Assembly: GCF_026339875.1 (NCBI RefSeq)
Contig: NZ_JAPEPZ010000001.1
Coordinates: forward strand, 2,418,001 to 2,482,000
Origin: Streptomyces sp. NBC_01571
GTDB taxonomy: Bacteria > Actinomycetota > Actinomycetes > Streptomycetales > Streptomycetaceae
Direction: 5' to 3'
Length of the DNA stretch: 64,000 bases
This document shows positions 7,981 through 17,085 of this stretch, in pieces; position 1 is the first letter of the stretch; each line of letters starts with the position of its first letter. Under the pieces are notes generated by a model. That model had not been told where the DNA came from and did not search any database. It saw only the letters and a list, made by a program, of their open reading frames with translations. The translations under genes were made by a program, and so were the position numbers.

Positions 7981-9846
7981 ATGGACTTCGGCACGCAGGG
8001 CCCGGAGGCCCCGGCCGACCTCGCCTGGATGCGAGGTGTGGACGCCTACACGATGGGCGCCTATCCGCAGGCGGAGGAGGAGTTCCGCACCGCGGTCCGG
8101 ATGGATCCCGGCATGGCGGACGGCTGGCTCGGACTGCACGCGCTGCGCGTGGACACGACGACCGCGCTGCTGCGCATGTTCCGGCATCGGGACCGCTTCG
8201 GCGAACAGCGCTCCCGGCACCGACGCACCCTGAACTCCTGGTACTGGCTGGGCTGGTGGGTGCAGCCTGTGCTCGAGAGCCCGCGCGATCTGCTGCTCGC
8301 GCACGCCTCGCACTGGCTGGACGGCCGCCATGTCCCCGAACTTGACCGGGCGTTGGCCGGTCTGCCACCGGTGGACGCGGATCCCCAGGTGCGCTTCCTG
8401 CATGCCTGTCGGGCCTATCTCGTCAAGGACTGGGAGCAGTTGGTGCGGCACACGGACCCGCTGATCGACGATTCGATGCTCGGCATAGAGGCCGGTCTCT
8501 TCGGCGGCATGGCCCGGGTCCGACTGGAGATGTTCGGGCAGGCGGAGCCGCTGCTGTCGTCGGCGCTGATGCGCTGCCGCAGCGAGCAGCCGCAGCGCAA
8601 GGAGCTGCGGTACTGGCTGGCCCGTGCGCACGAGGGCACCGGCCGTTCGGCCGCCGCGCTCCCCCTGTACCGGGCGGTGCACCGCGTCGACCCCGCCTTC
8701 ATGGACACCTCCGCGCGACTCGCCGCGATCTCCGAGGGCGATGGGTACGACGATGCCGCCGCCGACCTGGCGGCGATCACGCTCACCGGGATCGGGCAGG
8801 ACGTGATGGACGGTCCGGACGGCCTGGATCCGCTGTGGGGAGGCGAGGGCCGCGACCTCCGGCTTCCCGAGGCGGACCCGCTGCCGCCCGGCGCGGTGTC
8901 GCCGGAGACCGACGTGGTGCGGGAGAAGGCCGTGGTGCCGGTGCGACCGCTGCCGGCCGGTCCGACCGACCCGGCACTGCTCGAGGAGGCGCTCGCCGAG
9001 CTGGAGCGCATGGTGGGACTGGAGCCCGTGAAGCGCCAGGTCAAGGCGTTGTCGGCGCAGTTGAACATGGCGCGGCTGCGGGCCGGGCAGGGACTGCCGG
9101 TTCAGCCGCCGAAGCGGCACTTCGTCTTCTCCGGTCCCTCGGGCACCGGCAAGACCACCGTGGCCCGCATTCTCGGCCGGGTCTTCTACGCGCTCGGTCT
9201 GCTCGGCGGCGATCACCTCGTGGAGGCGCAGCGGGCGGATCTGGTGGGCGAGTATCTGGGCCAGACCGCCGTCAAGGCCAATGAGCTGATCGACTCCGCG
9301 ATCGGCGGGGTTCTCTTCGTGGACGAGGCGTACTCGCTGTCCAACTCGGGATACGGGAAGGGCGACGCGTACGGCGACGAGGCCCTGCAGGTGCTTCTGA
9401 AGCGGGCCGAGGACAACCGCGACCACCTGGTCGTCATCCTCGCCGGCTATCCGGAGGGCATGGACCGTCTGCTCGCCGCCAACCCCGGGCTGTCCTCGCG
9501 CTTCACCACCCGCGTCGACTTCCCGTCCTACCGTCCCCTCGAACTCACCTCCATCGGCGAGGTGCTGGCCGCGGAGAACGGTGACATCTGGGACGAGGAG
9601 GCGCTGGACGAGCTGCGCTCGATCGCGGGGCACGTCGTCGATCAGGGGTGGATCGACGAGCTCGGCAACGGGCGGTTCCTGCGGACGCTGTACGAGAAGA
9701 GCTGCGCGTACCGGGATCTGCGGCTGTCCGGGTATCCGAACACGCCGTCGCGGGACGATCTGTCCACGCTTCGGTTGCCGGATCTGATGCAGGCGTACGG
9801 GGAGGTGTTGTCGGGGCGAGGGCCCCAGGACCCGTCGGCCCTGTGA
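7981..9846 (+). CDS. EccA-like AAA+ ATPase with N-terminal TPR region (CbxX/CfqX type)
   Basis: A 621-residue protein. Residues 1 to about 270 form helical TPR-like repeats (AYTMGAYPQAEEEFRTAV; RAHEGTGRSAAALPLYRAVH), and the C-terminal half is an AAA+ module. Walker A is GPSGTGKT at 385-392, Walker B VLFVDEA around D448-E449, sensor 1 VVILAGYPEGM, and an arginine-finger region NPGLSSRF. Length and architecture match EccA, the cytosolic ATPase of type VII secretion. No ESX genes (EsxA/B, EccB-E, MycP) are nearby, so this is an orphan EccA-type ATPase and its partner is unknown. The ATG is preceded by GGGGGAC; a GTG three bases earlier is too close to that site. A linker with low complexity (about 285-340) joins the two halves. 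Confidence 0.8.
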   Translation: MDFGTQGPEAPADLAWMRGVDAYTMGAYPQAEEEFRTAVRMDPGMADGWLGLHALRVDTTTALLRMFRHRDRFGEQRSRHRRTLNSWYWLGWWVQPVLESPRDLLLAHASHWLDGRHVPELDRALAGLPPVDADPQVRFLHACRAYLVKDWEQLVRHTDPLIDDSMLGIEAGLFGGMARVRLEMFGQAEPLLSSALMRCRSEQPQRKELRYWLARAHEGTGRSAAALPLYRAVHRVDPAFMDTSARLAAISEGDGYDDAAADLAAITLTGIGQDVMDGPDGLDPLWGGEGRDLRLPEADPLPPGAVSPETDVVREKAVVPVRPLPAGPTDPALLEEALAELERMVGLEPVKRQVKALSAQLNMARLRAGQGLPVQPPKRHFVFSGPSGTGKTTVARILGRVFYALGLLGGDHLVEAQRADLVGEYLGQTAVKANELIDSAIGGVLFVDEAYSLSNSGYGKGDAYGDEALQVLLKRAEDNRDHLVVILAGYPEGMDRLLAANPGLSSRFTTRVDFPSYRPLELTSIGEVLAAENGDIWDEEALDELRSIAGHVVDQGWIDELGNGRFLRTLYEKSCAYRDLRLSGYPNTPSRDDLSTLRLPDLMQAYGEVLSGRGPQDPSAL

Positions 9847-9876
9847 CCGAGGGTTTCGCCCCCGCCGCCCCTACCC

Positions 9877-10180
9877 TCCCCCATGCTCTCGGCTTCGCTC
9901 GAGCGGGGGGACCCGCATCGTCCCTGAGGGCTGCGCCCCCAGACCCCCGCCAGGGGTGCTGCGCCCCCTGGACCCCTAGTTCGCCCGAAGGGCTCGCCTC
10001 AAACGCCGGACGGGCCGGAGACGCGCGCCCGCGCTGAAACGGTTCCGGCCCGGCCGAGGGTGCCCGCCCGCCCTCGAAGCTGACGGCTGGGTCAGGCATT
10101 TCAGCCCGTCCGGCGTTTGAGGACGAGGCCGTTCAGGCCGAAGCGGGGGTCTGGGGGGCGGCAGCCCCCCCAGGGACCGT
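9877..10180. repeat. Streptomyces-type dispersed palindromic repeat cluster
   Basis: This gap is built from inverted repeats. CCTCAAACGCCGGACGGGC (9997-10015) is exactly inverted as GCCCGTCCGGCGTTTGAGG (10104-10122). A CCCCCAGACCCCCG block near 9940 is inverted as CGGGGGTCTGGGGG near 10144. At 9880-9920 lies the CTCCCCCATGCTCTCGGC...GAGCGGGGGGACC motif that recurs near gene ends in Streptomyces. No coding potential. It lies between the convergent AAA+ and CNNM/CBS genes, where it may also terminate transcription. Confidence 0.75.
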
Positions 10181-10187
10181 CGACGGC

Positions 10188-11276
10188 TCAGGTCGCCAGC
10201 GCCTCCTCCGGAGCCTCGCTGAGCGCCGTCCGCAGCGTCGCAGCCACCACGGTGACATCCCGGTGCGCCGGATCCCGTACCTCGCCGACCAGCAGCTCCA
10301 GTACGTCCTCCAGCGCCACGAGCCCCAGCACCTTCCCCGACGCGTCGGCGACCTGCGCGAGGTGCGTGGCGGCGCGGCGCATCACGGTCAGGGCGTCGTC
10401 GAGGGGGAGTTCCGACCGCAGGGTCGTCATGTGCCGCCAGATCTGCTGGGGCACCGCCCGCTCGGACTCCTCCAGGTCGAGGACGTCCTTCACATGCAGG
10501 TATCCCATGAAGGCGCCGTTCTCCGCGACCACCGGGAACCGGGAGTACCCGGTGCGCGCGGTGAGGGCGACGACCTGGCCCGGGGTGACCGAGGCGCCCA
10601 CGGTGACCAGGGACTCGCGGTCCAGGAGGACGTCCGTCACCGGTCGGGAACCCAGCTCCAGGGCGTCCTCGAGGCGCTCCTGCTCCTCCGGATCCAGCAG
10701 ACCGGCCTGGCCGGAGTCCTCGACCAGGCGGTTGAGCTGCTCGCTCGTGAAGACCGCCTCGACCTCGTCCTTGGGCTCCACCCGGAACAGCTTCAGGATC
10801 AGTCGCGCGCACGCGCCGAGGGCCACCGTGACCGGCCGGCACAGGCGGGCGAAGGCGACCAGCCCCGGGCTCAGCCACAGCGCGGTCTTCTCCGGCGCGG
10901 CCATCGCCAGGTTCTTCGGGACCATCTCGCCGATGACGAGGTGGAAGAAGACGACGAGGGCGAGCGCGATGACGTATCCGAGGGGGTGGATCACGCCGTC
11001 CGGTAGATGGACCGCCTCGAAGAGGGGCTCCAGGAGATGGGCGACGGTCGGCTCGGCGACCGCGCCGAGCGTCAGCGAGCAGACGGTGATGCCGAACTGG
11101 GCCGCGGCCATCATCTGCGGCAGCCGCTCCAGCCCGTACAGCACCTGTCGGGCGCGGGCTGACTCCAGCGGCTCGATCTGGCTGCGCCGCACGGAGACGA
11201 GCGCGAACTCGGCCCCCACGAAGAAGCCGTTGGCGAGCACCAGGAGAACGGCGAAGAGAAGTTGGAGCACGCTCAT
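10188..11276 (-). CDS. CNNM/CBS-domain membrane protein (hemolysin C-like), second of pair
   Basis: A 362-residue protein. The N-terminal CNNM (DUF21) domain, about 1-190, has an initial hydrophobic helix with NGFFVGAEFALV, the QFGITVCSL segment and a GEMVPKNLAM motif. A CBS pair follows (about 205-335; YSRFPVV and GLVALEDVLELLVGEV). It lacks the C-terminal CorC/HlyC transporter-associated domain that its neighbour has. The family is linked to magnesium or cobalt homeostasis; true cytolysis is not expected. The start overlaps the stop of the upstream gene by four bases (ATGA), so the two are translationally coupled and probably work as a pair. Confidence 0.88.
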   Translation of the reverse strand: MSVLQLLFAVLLVLANGFFVGAEFALVSVRRSQIEPLESARARQVLYGLERLPQMMAAAQFGITVCSLTLGAVAEPTVAHLLEPLFEAVHLPDGVIHPLGYVIALALVVFFHLVIGEMVPKNLAMAAPEKTALWLSPGLVAFARLCRPVTVALGACARLILKLFRVEPKDEVEAVFTSEQLNRLVEDSGQAGLLDPEEQERLEDALELGSRPVTDVLLDRESLVTVGASVTPGQVVALTARTGYSRFPVVAENGAFMGYLHVKDVLDLEESERAVPQQIWRHMTTLRSELPLDDALTVMRRAATHLAQVADASGKVLGLVALEDVLELLVGEVRDPAHRDVTVVAATLRTALSEAPEEALAT

Positions 11277-12607
11277 CGGACGGCCTCCGGGGTGAGGGCC
11301 GCGTCCGCGATCCTGACCAGCCGGACCCGTTCGGCGCGGTAGTGCCCGACCTGGCGCACCGAGAGGCGCCAGCCCGGAAGCTCCGCCCTGTCACCGGGTG
11401 CGGGGATGCGGCCGAGCAGATCGGCGACGAGACCCGCCACGGTCTCGTACGGGCCCTCGGGTACATCGAGTCCTATGCGCTGCAGGACGTCGACACGGCA
11501 GCTGCCGTCGGCGTCCCAGGCGGGCCGTCCCTCCTCGGGCGGTGCCACGGCGAGTTCCGGCAGGTCCTGTCCGTCGTGCTCGTCGCGGACCTCGCCGACG
11601 AGTTCTTCGACGATGTCCTCCAGGGTGACGACGCCCGCCGTACCGCCGTACTCGTCGACGACGACGGCGATGGGCTGCTCGCTGCGCAGCCGTTCCAGGA
11701 GCGGCTGCACGGGCAGGGTCTCCGGGACGAGCAGCGGGGGCTGGGCGATCCGGCCGACGGGCGTGCGCAGCCGGTCGTGCGAGGGCACCGCGAGGGCGTC
11801 CTTGAGATGGACCATGCCGACCACCTCGTCGATCCGCTCCCGGTAGACGGGGAAGCGGGACAGGCCGGTGGCCCGGGTGAGGTTCACGACGTCCTCCGCC
11901 GTGGCCGTCGACTGGAGGGCGCTGACCCTCACCCGCGGCGTCATGACGTGCTGCGCGGTCAGGTCGGCCAGCGAGATGGTCCGTACGAAGAGATCCGCGG
12001 TGTCCTGCTCCAGCGCGCCGGCCTGGGCCGAGTGCCGGGCCAGGGAGACGAGCTCGCCGGGGGTGCGGGCGGACGCCAGCTCGTCGGCGGGTTCGACGCC
12101 GAGTGCCCGTACGAGCCGGTTGGCGACCGTGTTGAGCGCGGCGATCACCGGCCGGAACAGGCTGGAGAAGACGTGCTGCGGGCCCGCGACGAAGCGGGCG
12201 ACCTGCAGCGGCTTGGACACCGCCCAGTTCTTCGGGACGAGTTCGCCGACGACCATCTGCACGGCCGCGGCGAGCAGCATGCCGACCACCACGGCCACGC
12301 CGGACACGGCGCCCTCGGGCAGGCCGAGCGCGGTGAACGGTCCGTGCAGCAGCTCGGCGAGCGCCGGTTCGGCGAGCATGCCGACGACGAGCGAGGTGAT
12401 GGTGATGCCGAGCTGGGTGCCGGAGAGCTGGAAGGACAGCTCCTTGAGCGAATTGACGACGGTACGGGCCCGTCGGTCGCCTTCGGCCGCGGCCTTCTCG
12501 GCGTCCGGCCGCTCGACCGTGACGAGGCCGAACTCCGCCGCCACGAAGAAACCGTTGGCGAGGATCAGCAGGAACGCCGCCGCGAGAAGCAGCAGGGGGA
12601 TGGTCAT
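11273..12607 (-). CDS. CNNM/CBS/CorC-HlyC domain membrane protein, first of pair
   Basis: A 444-residue protein with the full family layout. The CNNM transmembrane domain (about 1-195; NGFFVAAEFGLV, TQLGITITSL, GELVPKNWAV) is followed by a tandem CBS pair (about 210-335; LSRFPVYRE, AVVVDEYGGTAGVVTLEDIVEELVGEV) and a C-terminal CorC_HlyC domain (about 350-430; ADGSCRVDVLQ, YETVAGLVADLLG). Members bind Mg-ATP or adenosine ligands through CBS and are associated with divalent cation efflux. It heads a two-gene operon with its shorter paralogue, four bases overlapping. Duplication and loss of the C-terminal domain in the partner is a plausible history. Confidence 0.9.
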   Translation of the reverse strand: MTIPLLLLAAAFLLILANGFFVAAEFGLVTVERPDAEKAAAEGDRRARTVVNSLKELSFQLSGTQLGITITSLVVGMLAEPALAELLHGPFTALGLPEGAVSGVAVVVGMLLAAAVQMVVGELVPKNWAVSKPLQVARFVAGPQHVFSSLFRPVIAALNTVANRLVRALGVEPADELASARTPGELVSLARHSAQAGALEQDTADLFVRTISLADLTAQHVMTPRVRVSALQSTATAEDVVNLTRATGLSRFPVYRERIDEVVGMVHLKDALAVPSHDRLRTPVGRIAQPPLLVPETLPVQPLLERLRSEQPIAVVVDEYGGTAGVVTLEDIVEELVGEVRDEHDGQDLPELAVAPPEEGRPAWDADGSCRVDVLQRIGLDVPEGPYETVAGLVADLLGRIPAPGDRAELPGWRLSVRQVGHYRAERVRLVRIADAALTPEAVR

Positions 12608-12727
12608 GCCGCCGCCTCGATGGGTCGGGAGGGGGCGGCGCAGGTACTACAGGACGATCCGTCCATCGCTGGAGGGAGTCACTCCTCGGGTAGCAGGGGG
12701 CCTCTGAATACCGGGTGGTATGTCAGT

Positions 12728-12756
12728 GGCGGAGGCGCAACGAAAACGCCTCCGCC
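12728..12756 (-). terminator. hairpin terminator after the rib-his-PH run
   Basis: GGCGGAGGCG (12728-12737) pairs with CGCCTCCGCC (12747-12756) around a nine-base A-rich loop (TTTT on the minus strand). It lies 50 bases beyond the stop of the PH-domain gene, at the end of the leftward run that starts at the FMN riboswitch. Confidence 0.7.
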
Positions 12757-12806
12757 AACAGGTTAATCAAGACATGGGCCCGCGGGGCAGGGTGGAAGGC
12801 CGAGAG

Positions 12807-13262
12807 TCAGCCGTGATGTTGCTCCGGGTCGCCGATGGAGCGGGCCTCGGCGAGCGCCCGCAGGGTGCGGGCGTCGTCGATCGCGCGCTGTCGGGCGATG
12901 CCCGGCTGGATGCCGAGCGCCGGAAGACTGGTGCCGTCACTGAGGTTGAGGAACACCCAGGGGTCGCCGGGGCGCAGGTTGACCTGGAGGATCTCCGCCC
13001 AGTCCAGGTGCCGGCTGCTGGCGATGTTGACGACTGTGACTCCGCTCTCATCGGCCACGACCTTGGGCCGGGACAGCAGCATGAGCACCCCGAGAAGCAG
13101 CGCGGCGGTGAAGACGAAGCTGACGCGCTCCCCCGGGCTGAGCTGCTCCAGGAGCATCGCGACGGTCGTGATGACCACGAAGATCGCGACACCCGCGGTG
13201 AGCAGGACCGCCCGGGTCCGGGACGGCCGGAACGTGACGGGGAGTTCGGGAAGGTGGGACAT
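12807..13262 (-). CDS. PH-domain membrane protein downstream of hisG
   Basis: A 151-residue protein with two adjacent hydrophobic helices (AVLLTAGVAIFVVITTVAM; VSFVFTAALLLGVLMLL) near the N-terminus. A bacterial PH-like domain follows: VVADESGVTVVNIASSRHLDWAEI and DPWVFLNLSDG are typical of actinobacterial bPH_6 proteins. The fold suggests a membrane-anchored interaction module facing the cytoplasm. It starts 14 bases after hisG and belongs to the same transcript. No catalytic residues are evident, and its link to histidine synthesis is unexplained. A second PH-like membrane protein gene sits in the pyrimidine cluster of this window. Confidence 0.8.
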   Translation of the reverse strand: MSHLPELPVTFRPSRTRAVLLTAGVAIFVVITTVAMLLEQLSPGERVSFVFTAALLLGVLMLLSRPKVVADESGVTVVNIASSRHLDWAEILQVNLRPGDPWVFLNLSDGTSLPALGIQPGIARQRAIDDARTLRALAEARSIGDPEQHHG

Positions 13263-13276
13263 GGGTCGGACGGTCC

Positions 13277-14134
13277 TCAGAGGCGGCAGGCGTGGATGGC
13301 CGTGGTCAGGATGGCCCGCGCGCCGAGCGCGTACAGGTCGTCCATGATCCGCTGCGCCTCCTTGGCGGGCACCATCGCGCGGACGGCCACCCAGCCCTCG
13401 TTGTGCAGCGGCGAGATGGTCGGCGACTCCAGGCCCGGGGTGAGCCCGACGGCCTGCTCCAGGTGCTCGGCGCGGCAGTCGTAGTCCATCATCACGTACG
13501 TGCGTGCGACCAGGACGCCCTGAAGGCGGCGCAGGAACTGCTGGACCTTGGGCTCGGCGTCCTCGGAGGTGTCGGCTTCGACGCGGCGGATGACGACGGC
13601 CTCGGACTTCATGATCGGCTCGCCGAAGACCTCCAGGCCCGCGTTGCGCAGCGAGGTGCCGGTCTCGACGACGTCCGCGATGACCTCGGCGACACCGAGT
13701 TCGATCGCGGTCTCGACGGCGCCGTCGAGGTGGACGACGGAGGCGTCGATGCCGTGGTCGCCGAGGTGACCGGCGACGATGCCCTCGTAGGAGGTGGCGA
13801 CCGTCAGGCCGGCGAGGTCCTCGACGCTCTTGGCGGCGCCGGGCTTGCCGGCGAACCGGAAGGTGGAGCGGGCGAAGCCGAGCGGGAGGATCTCCTCCGC
13901 CTTGGCTCCGGAGTCGACGAGCAGGTCGCGGCCGGTGATGCCGATGTCGAGGCGGCCCGAGGAGACGTAGATCGCGATGTCGCGGGGGCGGAGATAGAAG
14001 AACTCGACCTCGTTGCCCGGATCGACGATCCTGAGCTCCTTGGACTCCCGGCGCTGCCGGTAGCCGGCCTCATGCAGCATCTCCGCCGCAGGTCCTGACA
14101 GGGAACCCTTGTTGGGGACGGCGATGCGCAGCAT
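13277..14134 (-). CDS. hisG: ATP phosphoribosyltransferase
   Basis: A 285-residue long-form HisG. It catalyses the first, committed step of histidine synthesis, joining ATP and PRPP to phosphoribosyl-ATP. The start MLRIAVPNKGSL is the family hallmark; VSSGRLDIGITGRDLL and the PRPP-loop region ADVVETGTSLRNAGLEV follow. The C-terminal ~75 residues (LVARTYVMMDYDC to ILTTAIHACRL) form the regulatory domain that binds histidine in homohexameric HisG, so no HisZ partner is needed. It follows hisE after 67 bases, the usual actinobacterial hisE-hisG arrangement away from the main his operon. Confidence 0.97.
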   Translation of the reverse strand: MLRIAVPNKGSLSGPAAEMLHEAGYRQRRESKELRIVDPGNEVEFFYLRPRDIAIYVSSGRLDIGITGRDLLVDSGAKAEEILPLGFARSTFRFAGKPGAAKSVEDLAGLTVATSYEGIVAGHLGDHGIDASVVHLDGAVETAIELGVAEVIADVVETGTSLRNAGLEVFGEPIMKSEAVVIRRVEADTSEDAEPKVQQFLRRLQGVLVARTYVMMDYDCRAEHLEQAVGLTPGLESPTISPLHNEGWVAVRAMVPAKEAQRIMDDLYALGARAILTTAIHACRL

Positions 14135-14201
14135 GAGGTCGGCTTCCTTTGTTAGTGCGTACGTCTGGTGGTTCGTACGTCGGCGGGGTGCGGGGCGTGG
14201 C

Positions 14202-14474
14202 TCAGAGGTGGGCGTACACGTCGTCGAGGGAGATTCCGCGCGCCACCATCATCACCTGGACGTGGTACAGGAGCTGGGAGATCTCCTCGGCGGCGGCGTC
14301 CTTGCCCTCGTACTCGGCGGCCATCCAGACCTCTGCGGCCTCTTCGACGACCTTCTTGCCGATGGCATGGACGCCCTTGCCGACCAGCTCGGCGGTGCGT
14401 GAGGTGGCGGGGTCGCTGTTGGCGGCCTTGTGCTGGAGCTCGGTGAAGAGCTCCTCGAACGTCTTCTTGGACAT
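14202..14474 (-). CDS. hisE: phosphoribosyl-ATP pyrophosphatase
   Basis: A 90-residue MazG-fold enzyme that removes pyrophosphate from phosphoribosyl-ATP, the second step of histidine synthesis. Visible features are [14 protein letters not shown], the metal-binding [17 protein letters not shown] segment with its clustered acidic residues, and [16 protein letters not shown]. The ATG at 14474 (MSKKTFEEL) matches remembered Streptomyces HisE starts and has GGGTGG upstream; an in-frame ATG at 14486 would add four residues. It is separated from ribH by 34 bases, so riboflavin and histidine genes are probably co-transcribed. Confidence 0.95.
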   Translation of the reverse strand: MSKKTFEELFTELQHKAANSDPATSRTAELVGKGVHAIGKKVVEEAAEVWMAAEYEGKDAAAEEISQLLYHVQVMMVARGISLDDVYAHL

Positions 14475-14508
14475 GGTGCTGCCCACCCTACGCGCCCGAG
14501 CCGGTGTC

Positions 14509-14994
14509 TCAGCGCCAGGGTTCGGATACTGAGCGCAGCGTGGCCGCGGTCGCCACGGCCGCCGTCACCGCCTCGTGCCCCTTGTCCTCGCGGGAGCCCT
14601 CGATGCCGGCCCGGTCCAGGGCCTGCTCCTCGGTGTCACAGGTCAGTACGCCGAAGCCGATGGGGACGCCGGTGTCGATGGAGACCTGGGTGAGGCCCTG
14701 GGTGACGCCCTGGCACACGTACTCGAAGTGGGGTGTGCCGCCCCGGATGACGACGCCGAGCGCGACGATGGCGTCGTAGCCGCGGCCCGCGAGGACCTTG
14801 GCGACGACCGGGAGCTCGAAGCTGCCCGGGACCCTCAGCAGGGTCGGCTCGTCGATCCCCAGCTCGTGCAGGGCGCGCAGCGCGCCGTCCACGAGGCCGT
14901 CCATCACCTTTTCGTGCCACTGTGCCGCGATGACCGCGACGCGCAGGTCGCCGCAGTTGCGTACGGACAGTTCGGGTGCACCCTTGCCGCTCAC
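14509..14994 (-). CDS. ribH: 6,7-dimethyl-8-ribityllumazine synthase
   Basis: A 161-residue lumazine synthase, which condenses the ribityl-diaminouracil intermediate with 3,4-dihydroxybutanone phosphate; the family assembles into icosahedral or pentameric shells. Motifs are [14 protein letters not shown] (as [11 protein letters not shown]), [22 protein letters not shown] and [16 protein letters not shown]. The GTG start has AGGAG five bases upstream. It follows ribBA after 112 bases; that gap contains short tandem repeats and a hairpin, so its expression relative to ribBA may be tuned there. Confidence 0.97.
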   Translation of the reverse strand: MSGKGAPELSVRNCGDLRVAVIAAQWHEKVMDGLVDGALRALHELGIDEPTLLRVPGSFELPVVAKVLAGRGYDAIVALGVVIRGGTPHFEYVCQGVTQGLTQVSIDTGVPIGFGVLTCDTEEQALDRAGIEGSREDKGHEAVTAAVATAATLRSVSEPWR

Positions 14995-15041
14995 GTCTCT
15001 CCTCAGTGCCTCTGTGCCGTGTTGCCGGTTGTGCCGTTGTC

Positions 15042-15103
15042 ACTGGATTCCGTCGTTGCCGGATTCCGTTGTTACTGGATTCCGCGGGTGTTGCCTCCCG
15101 CGG
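15042..15103 (-). repeat. short tandem repeats plus hairpin between ribBA and ribH
   Basis: Three imperfect copies of CTGGATTCCG(T/C) occur at 15-17-base intervals (15042-15088). They are followed by a hairpin, CCGCGGG (15082-15088) with CCCGCGG (15097-15103). This lies just after the ribBA stop and could act as a weak terminator or processing site inside the operon. Confidence 0.4.
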
Positions 15104-15106
15104 GTG

Positions 15107-16444
15107 TCACTGGTTGCCGCAGGCGGCCGGGGTGGGCGTCTCCAGCCAGGGCAGGTCGTGCCCCATCCGGTCCCGCTTGGTGCGCAGGTAGCGGAGGTTG
15201 TGTTCGCCCGCCTGGACGGGCATCGGCTCCCGCCGGGTGACCCGCAGGCCGTGCCGGACGAGCGCGTCGGTCTTGTCGGGGTTGTTGGTCATCAGGCGCA
15301 CGCTGTGGACGCCGAGGTCCTCCAGGATCTGCGCGCTCGCGCCGTAGTCGCGGGCGTCGGCGGGCAGGCCGAGTTCGAGGTTGGCGTCGAGGGTGTCCCG
15401 GCCGCGTTCCTGGAGCTCGTAGGCGCGTAGCTTGGACAGCAGTCCGATGCCCCGCCCCTCGTGTCCGCGCAGATAGACGACGATGCCGCGGCCCTCGGTC
15501 TGGATGCGCCGCAGGGAGGCCTCCAGCTGGGGGCCGCAGTCGCAGCGCAGCGAGTGGAAGACGTCGCCGGTCAGGCACTCGGAGTGGACGCGGACGAGGA
15601 CGTCCTCGCCGTCGCCGATCTCGCCGTGGACGAGGGCGACGTGCTCGACCCCGTCCACGGTGGAGCGGTAGCCGTACGCCGTGAACTCGCCGAAGAGGGT
15701 GGGCAGCTGTGTCCTGGCCTCGCGGCGGACCGTGGGTCCGGACGGGGCCGCCGCCTGGTCGAGCGGGGCCGGGACCTGGAGAGAGCGCCGGTAGGCGATC
15801 AGGTCCTCGATGGAGATGATGGTCAGGCCGTGCTTGCGGGCGAACGGGATCAGTTCGGGGAGGCGCAGCATGCGGCCGTCCTCCCCCGCGATCTCCACGA
15901 TGGCGCCCGCGGGGCGCAGGCCGGCGAGCCGGGCCAGGTCGACGGCCGCCTCGGTGTGTCCGTTGCGGACGAGGACGCCGCCGGGCCTGGCGCGCAGCGG
16001 GAAGATGTGGCCCGGCCGCACGAAGTCGCCCGCCCCGGCCTGGCCTCCGGCCAGCAGCCGCAGTGTGGTGGCGCGGTCGGCGGCCGAGATGCCGGTGGTC
16101 ACGCCGTGGGCGCCGGAGGCGTCCACCGAGACCGTGAACGCGGTCCTCATCGACTCGGTGTTGTTCTCGACCATCTGGGGGAGCTGGAGGCGGTCGAGTT
16201 CGTCGCCTTCCATGGGTGCGCAGATCAGGCCGCGGCACTCGCTCATCATGAACGCGATGATCTCGGGGGTCGCCTTCTCGGCGGCGATGACGAGGTCTCC
16301 CTCGTTCTCCCGGTCCTCGTCGTCGACGACCACGATCGGGCGGCCGGCCGCGATGTCGGCGATGGCCTTCTCGACCGGGTCGAGCGCGAAGTCCGAGGCA
16401 TCTTGGTCGTGCCCGGTGCTGTACCAGACGGGGGCGGCGGTCAT
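15107..16444 (-). CDS. ribBA: bifunctional 3,4-dihydroxy-2-butanone-4-phosphate synthase / GTP cyclohydrolase II
   Basis: A 445-residue fusion. The N-terminal RibB domain (about 20-225) makes dihydroxybutanone phosphate from ribulose 5-phosphate; it shows [21 protein letters not shown] and the [13 protein letters not shown] region. The C-terminal RibA domain (about 235-430) opens GTP; it has [20 protein letters not shown] with the zinc cysteines, [11 protein letters not shown] and the LMTNNPDK motif. Together they supply both branches of riboflavin synthesis. The ATG overlaps the ribM stop by four bases (ATGA). Much longer in-frame extensions upstream are shadows of ribM. Confidence 0.97.
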   Translation of the reverse strand: MTAAPVWYSTGHDQDASDFALDPVEKAIADIAAGRPIVVVDDEDRENEGDLVIAAEKATPEIIAFMMSECRGLICAPMEGDELDRLQLPQMVENNTESMRTAFTVSVDASGAHGVTTGISAADRATTLRLLAGGQAGAGDFVRPGHIFPLRARPGGVLVRNGHTEAAVDLARLAGLRPAGAIVEIAGEDGRMLRLPELIPFARKHGLTIISIEDLIAYRRSLQVPAPLDQAAAPSGPTVRREARTQLPTLFGEFTAYGYRSTVDGVEHVALVHGEIGDGEDVLVRVHSECLTGDVFHSLRCDCGPQLEASLRRIQTEGRGIVVYLRGHEGRGIGLLSKLRAYELQERGRDTLDANLELGLPADARDYGASAQILEDLGVHSVRLMTNNPDKTDALVRHGLRVTRREPMPVQAGEHNLRYLRTKRDRMGHDLPWLETPTPAACGNQ

Positions 16445-17085
16445 GCCGGGACTCCTTCCAGGACGGGCTGCCCGGCCTTGCGGGAGCGCAGCCACCAGTC
16501 GCGCATGCCCCACAGGACGAGCGCGCCGTAGAGGACGTAGACGAAACCGGAGAAGGCGAAGCCGTTGGCGAAGTTGAGCGGGACGCCCACCACGTCGACC
16601 AGCAGCCAGGCGAACCAGAACTCGACCATGCCGCGCGCCTGGGCGTACATGGCGATGACCGTGCCGACGAAGATGTAGGCGTCCGGCCAGGGGTCCCAGG
16701 ACAGCGACGGGTACGCGTGGAACAGGGCGCTGACCGCGAGGGTGCCGACGGCCGCGGCGCCGGCCAGGCAGGCGCGCTCGCGCCAGGTGGCGAACCGTAC
16801 GGCGATGGAACCGTCCTGGCCCTGGCCCCGGCCGCGGTTCCACTGCCACCAGCCCCACAGGGCGACGACGATGACCACGAGCTGCTTTCCGGCGCTGCCG
16901 GAGAGATGGGCCGAGGCGAAGGCCGTGAGCAGGATGACGCCGGACAGGAGCTGTACGGGCCAGCTCCAGATGGAGCGCCGCCAGCCGAGCGCGAGACCGA
17001 TCAGACCGATCACGTTGCCGATCATGTCCGACCACTTGATGTGCTGTCCGAAGAGGGTGAAGGCCTCGGAGTTGAGCCAGTTCAC
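16441..17085 (-). CDS. ribM: PnuC-family riboflavin transporter
   Basis: A 214-residue membrane protein with about seven to eight hydrophobic helices and PnuC-type features: [18 protein letters not shown] near the N-terminus, [11 protein letters not shown] in the middle and [17 protein letters not shown] near the C-terminus. PnuC proteins move vitamin precursors by facilitated diffusion. Placement inside a rib operon behind an FMN riboswitch identifies this one as RibM, the riboflavin carrier described in Streptomyces and Corynebacterium, rather than a nicotinamide riboside carrier. It overlaps ribE upstream and ribBA downstream by four bases each, indicating tight coupling. Confidence 0.9.
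   Translation of the reverse strand: MNWLNSEAFTLFGQHIKWSDMIGNVIGLIGLALGWRRSIWSWPVQLLSGVILLTAFASAHLSGSAGKQLVVIVVALWGWWQWNRGRGQGQDGSIAVRFATWRERACLAGAAAVGTLAVSALFHAYPSLSWDPWPDAYIFVGTVIAMYAQARGMVEFWFAWLLVDVVGVPLNFANGFAFSGFVYVLYGALVLWGMRDWWLRSRKAGQPVLEGVPA

Noticed and set aside
15107..17035. A much longer RibBA with an arginine-rich N-terminus
   Set aside because: The added part is the ribM gene read in another frame; the ATG at 16444 overlaps the ribM stop and begins a normal RibBA.
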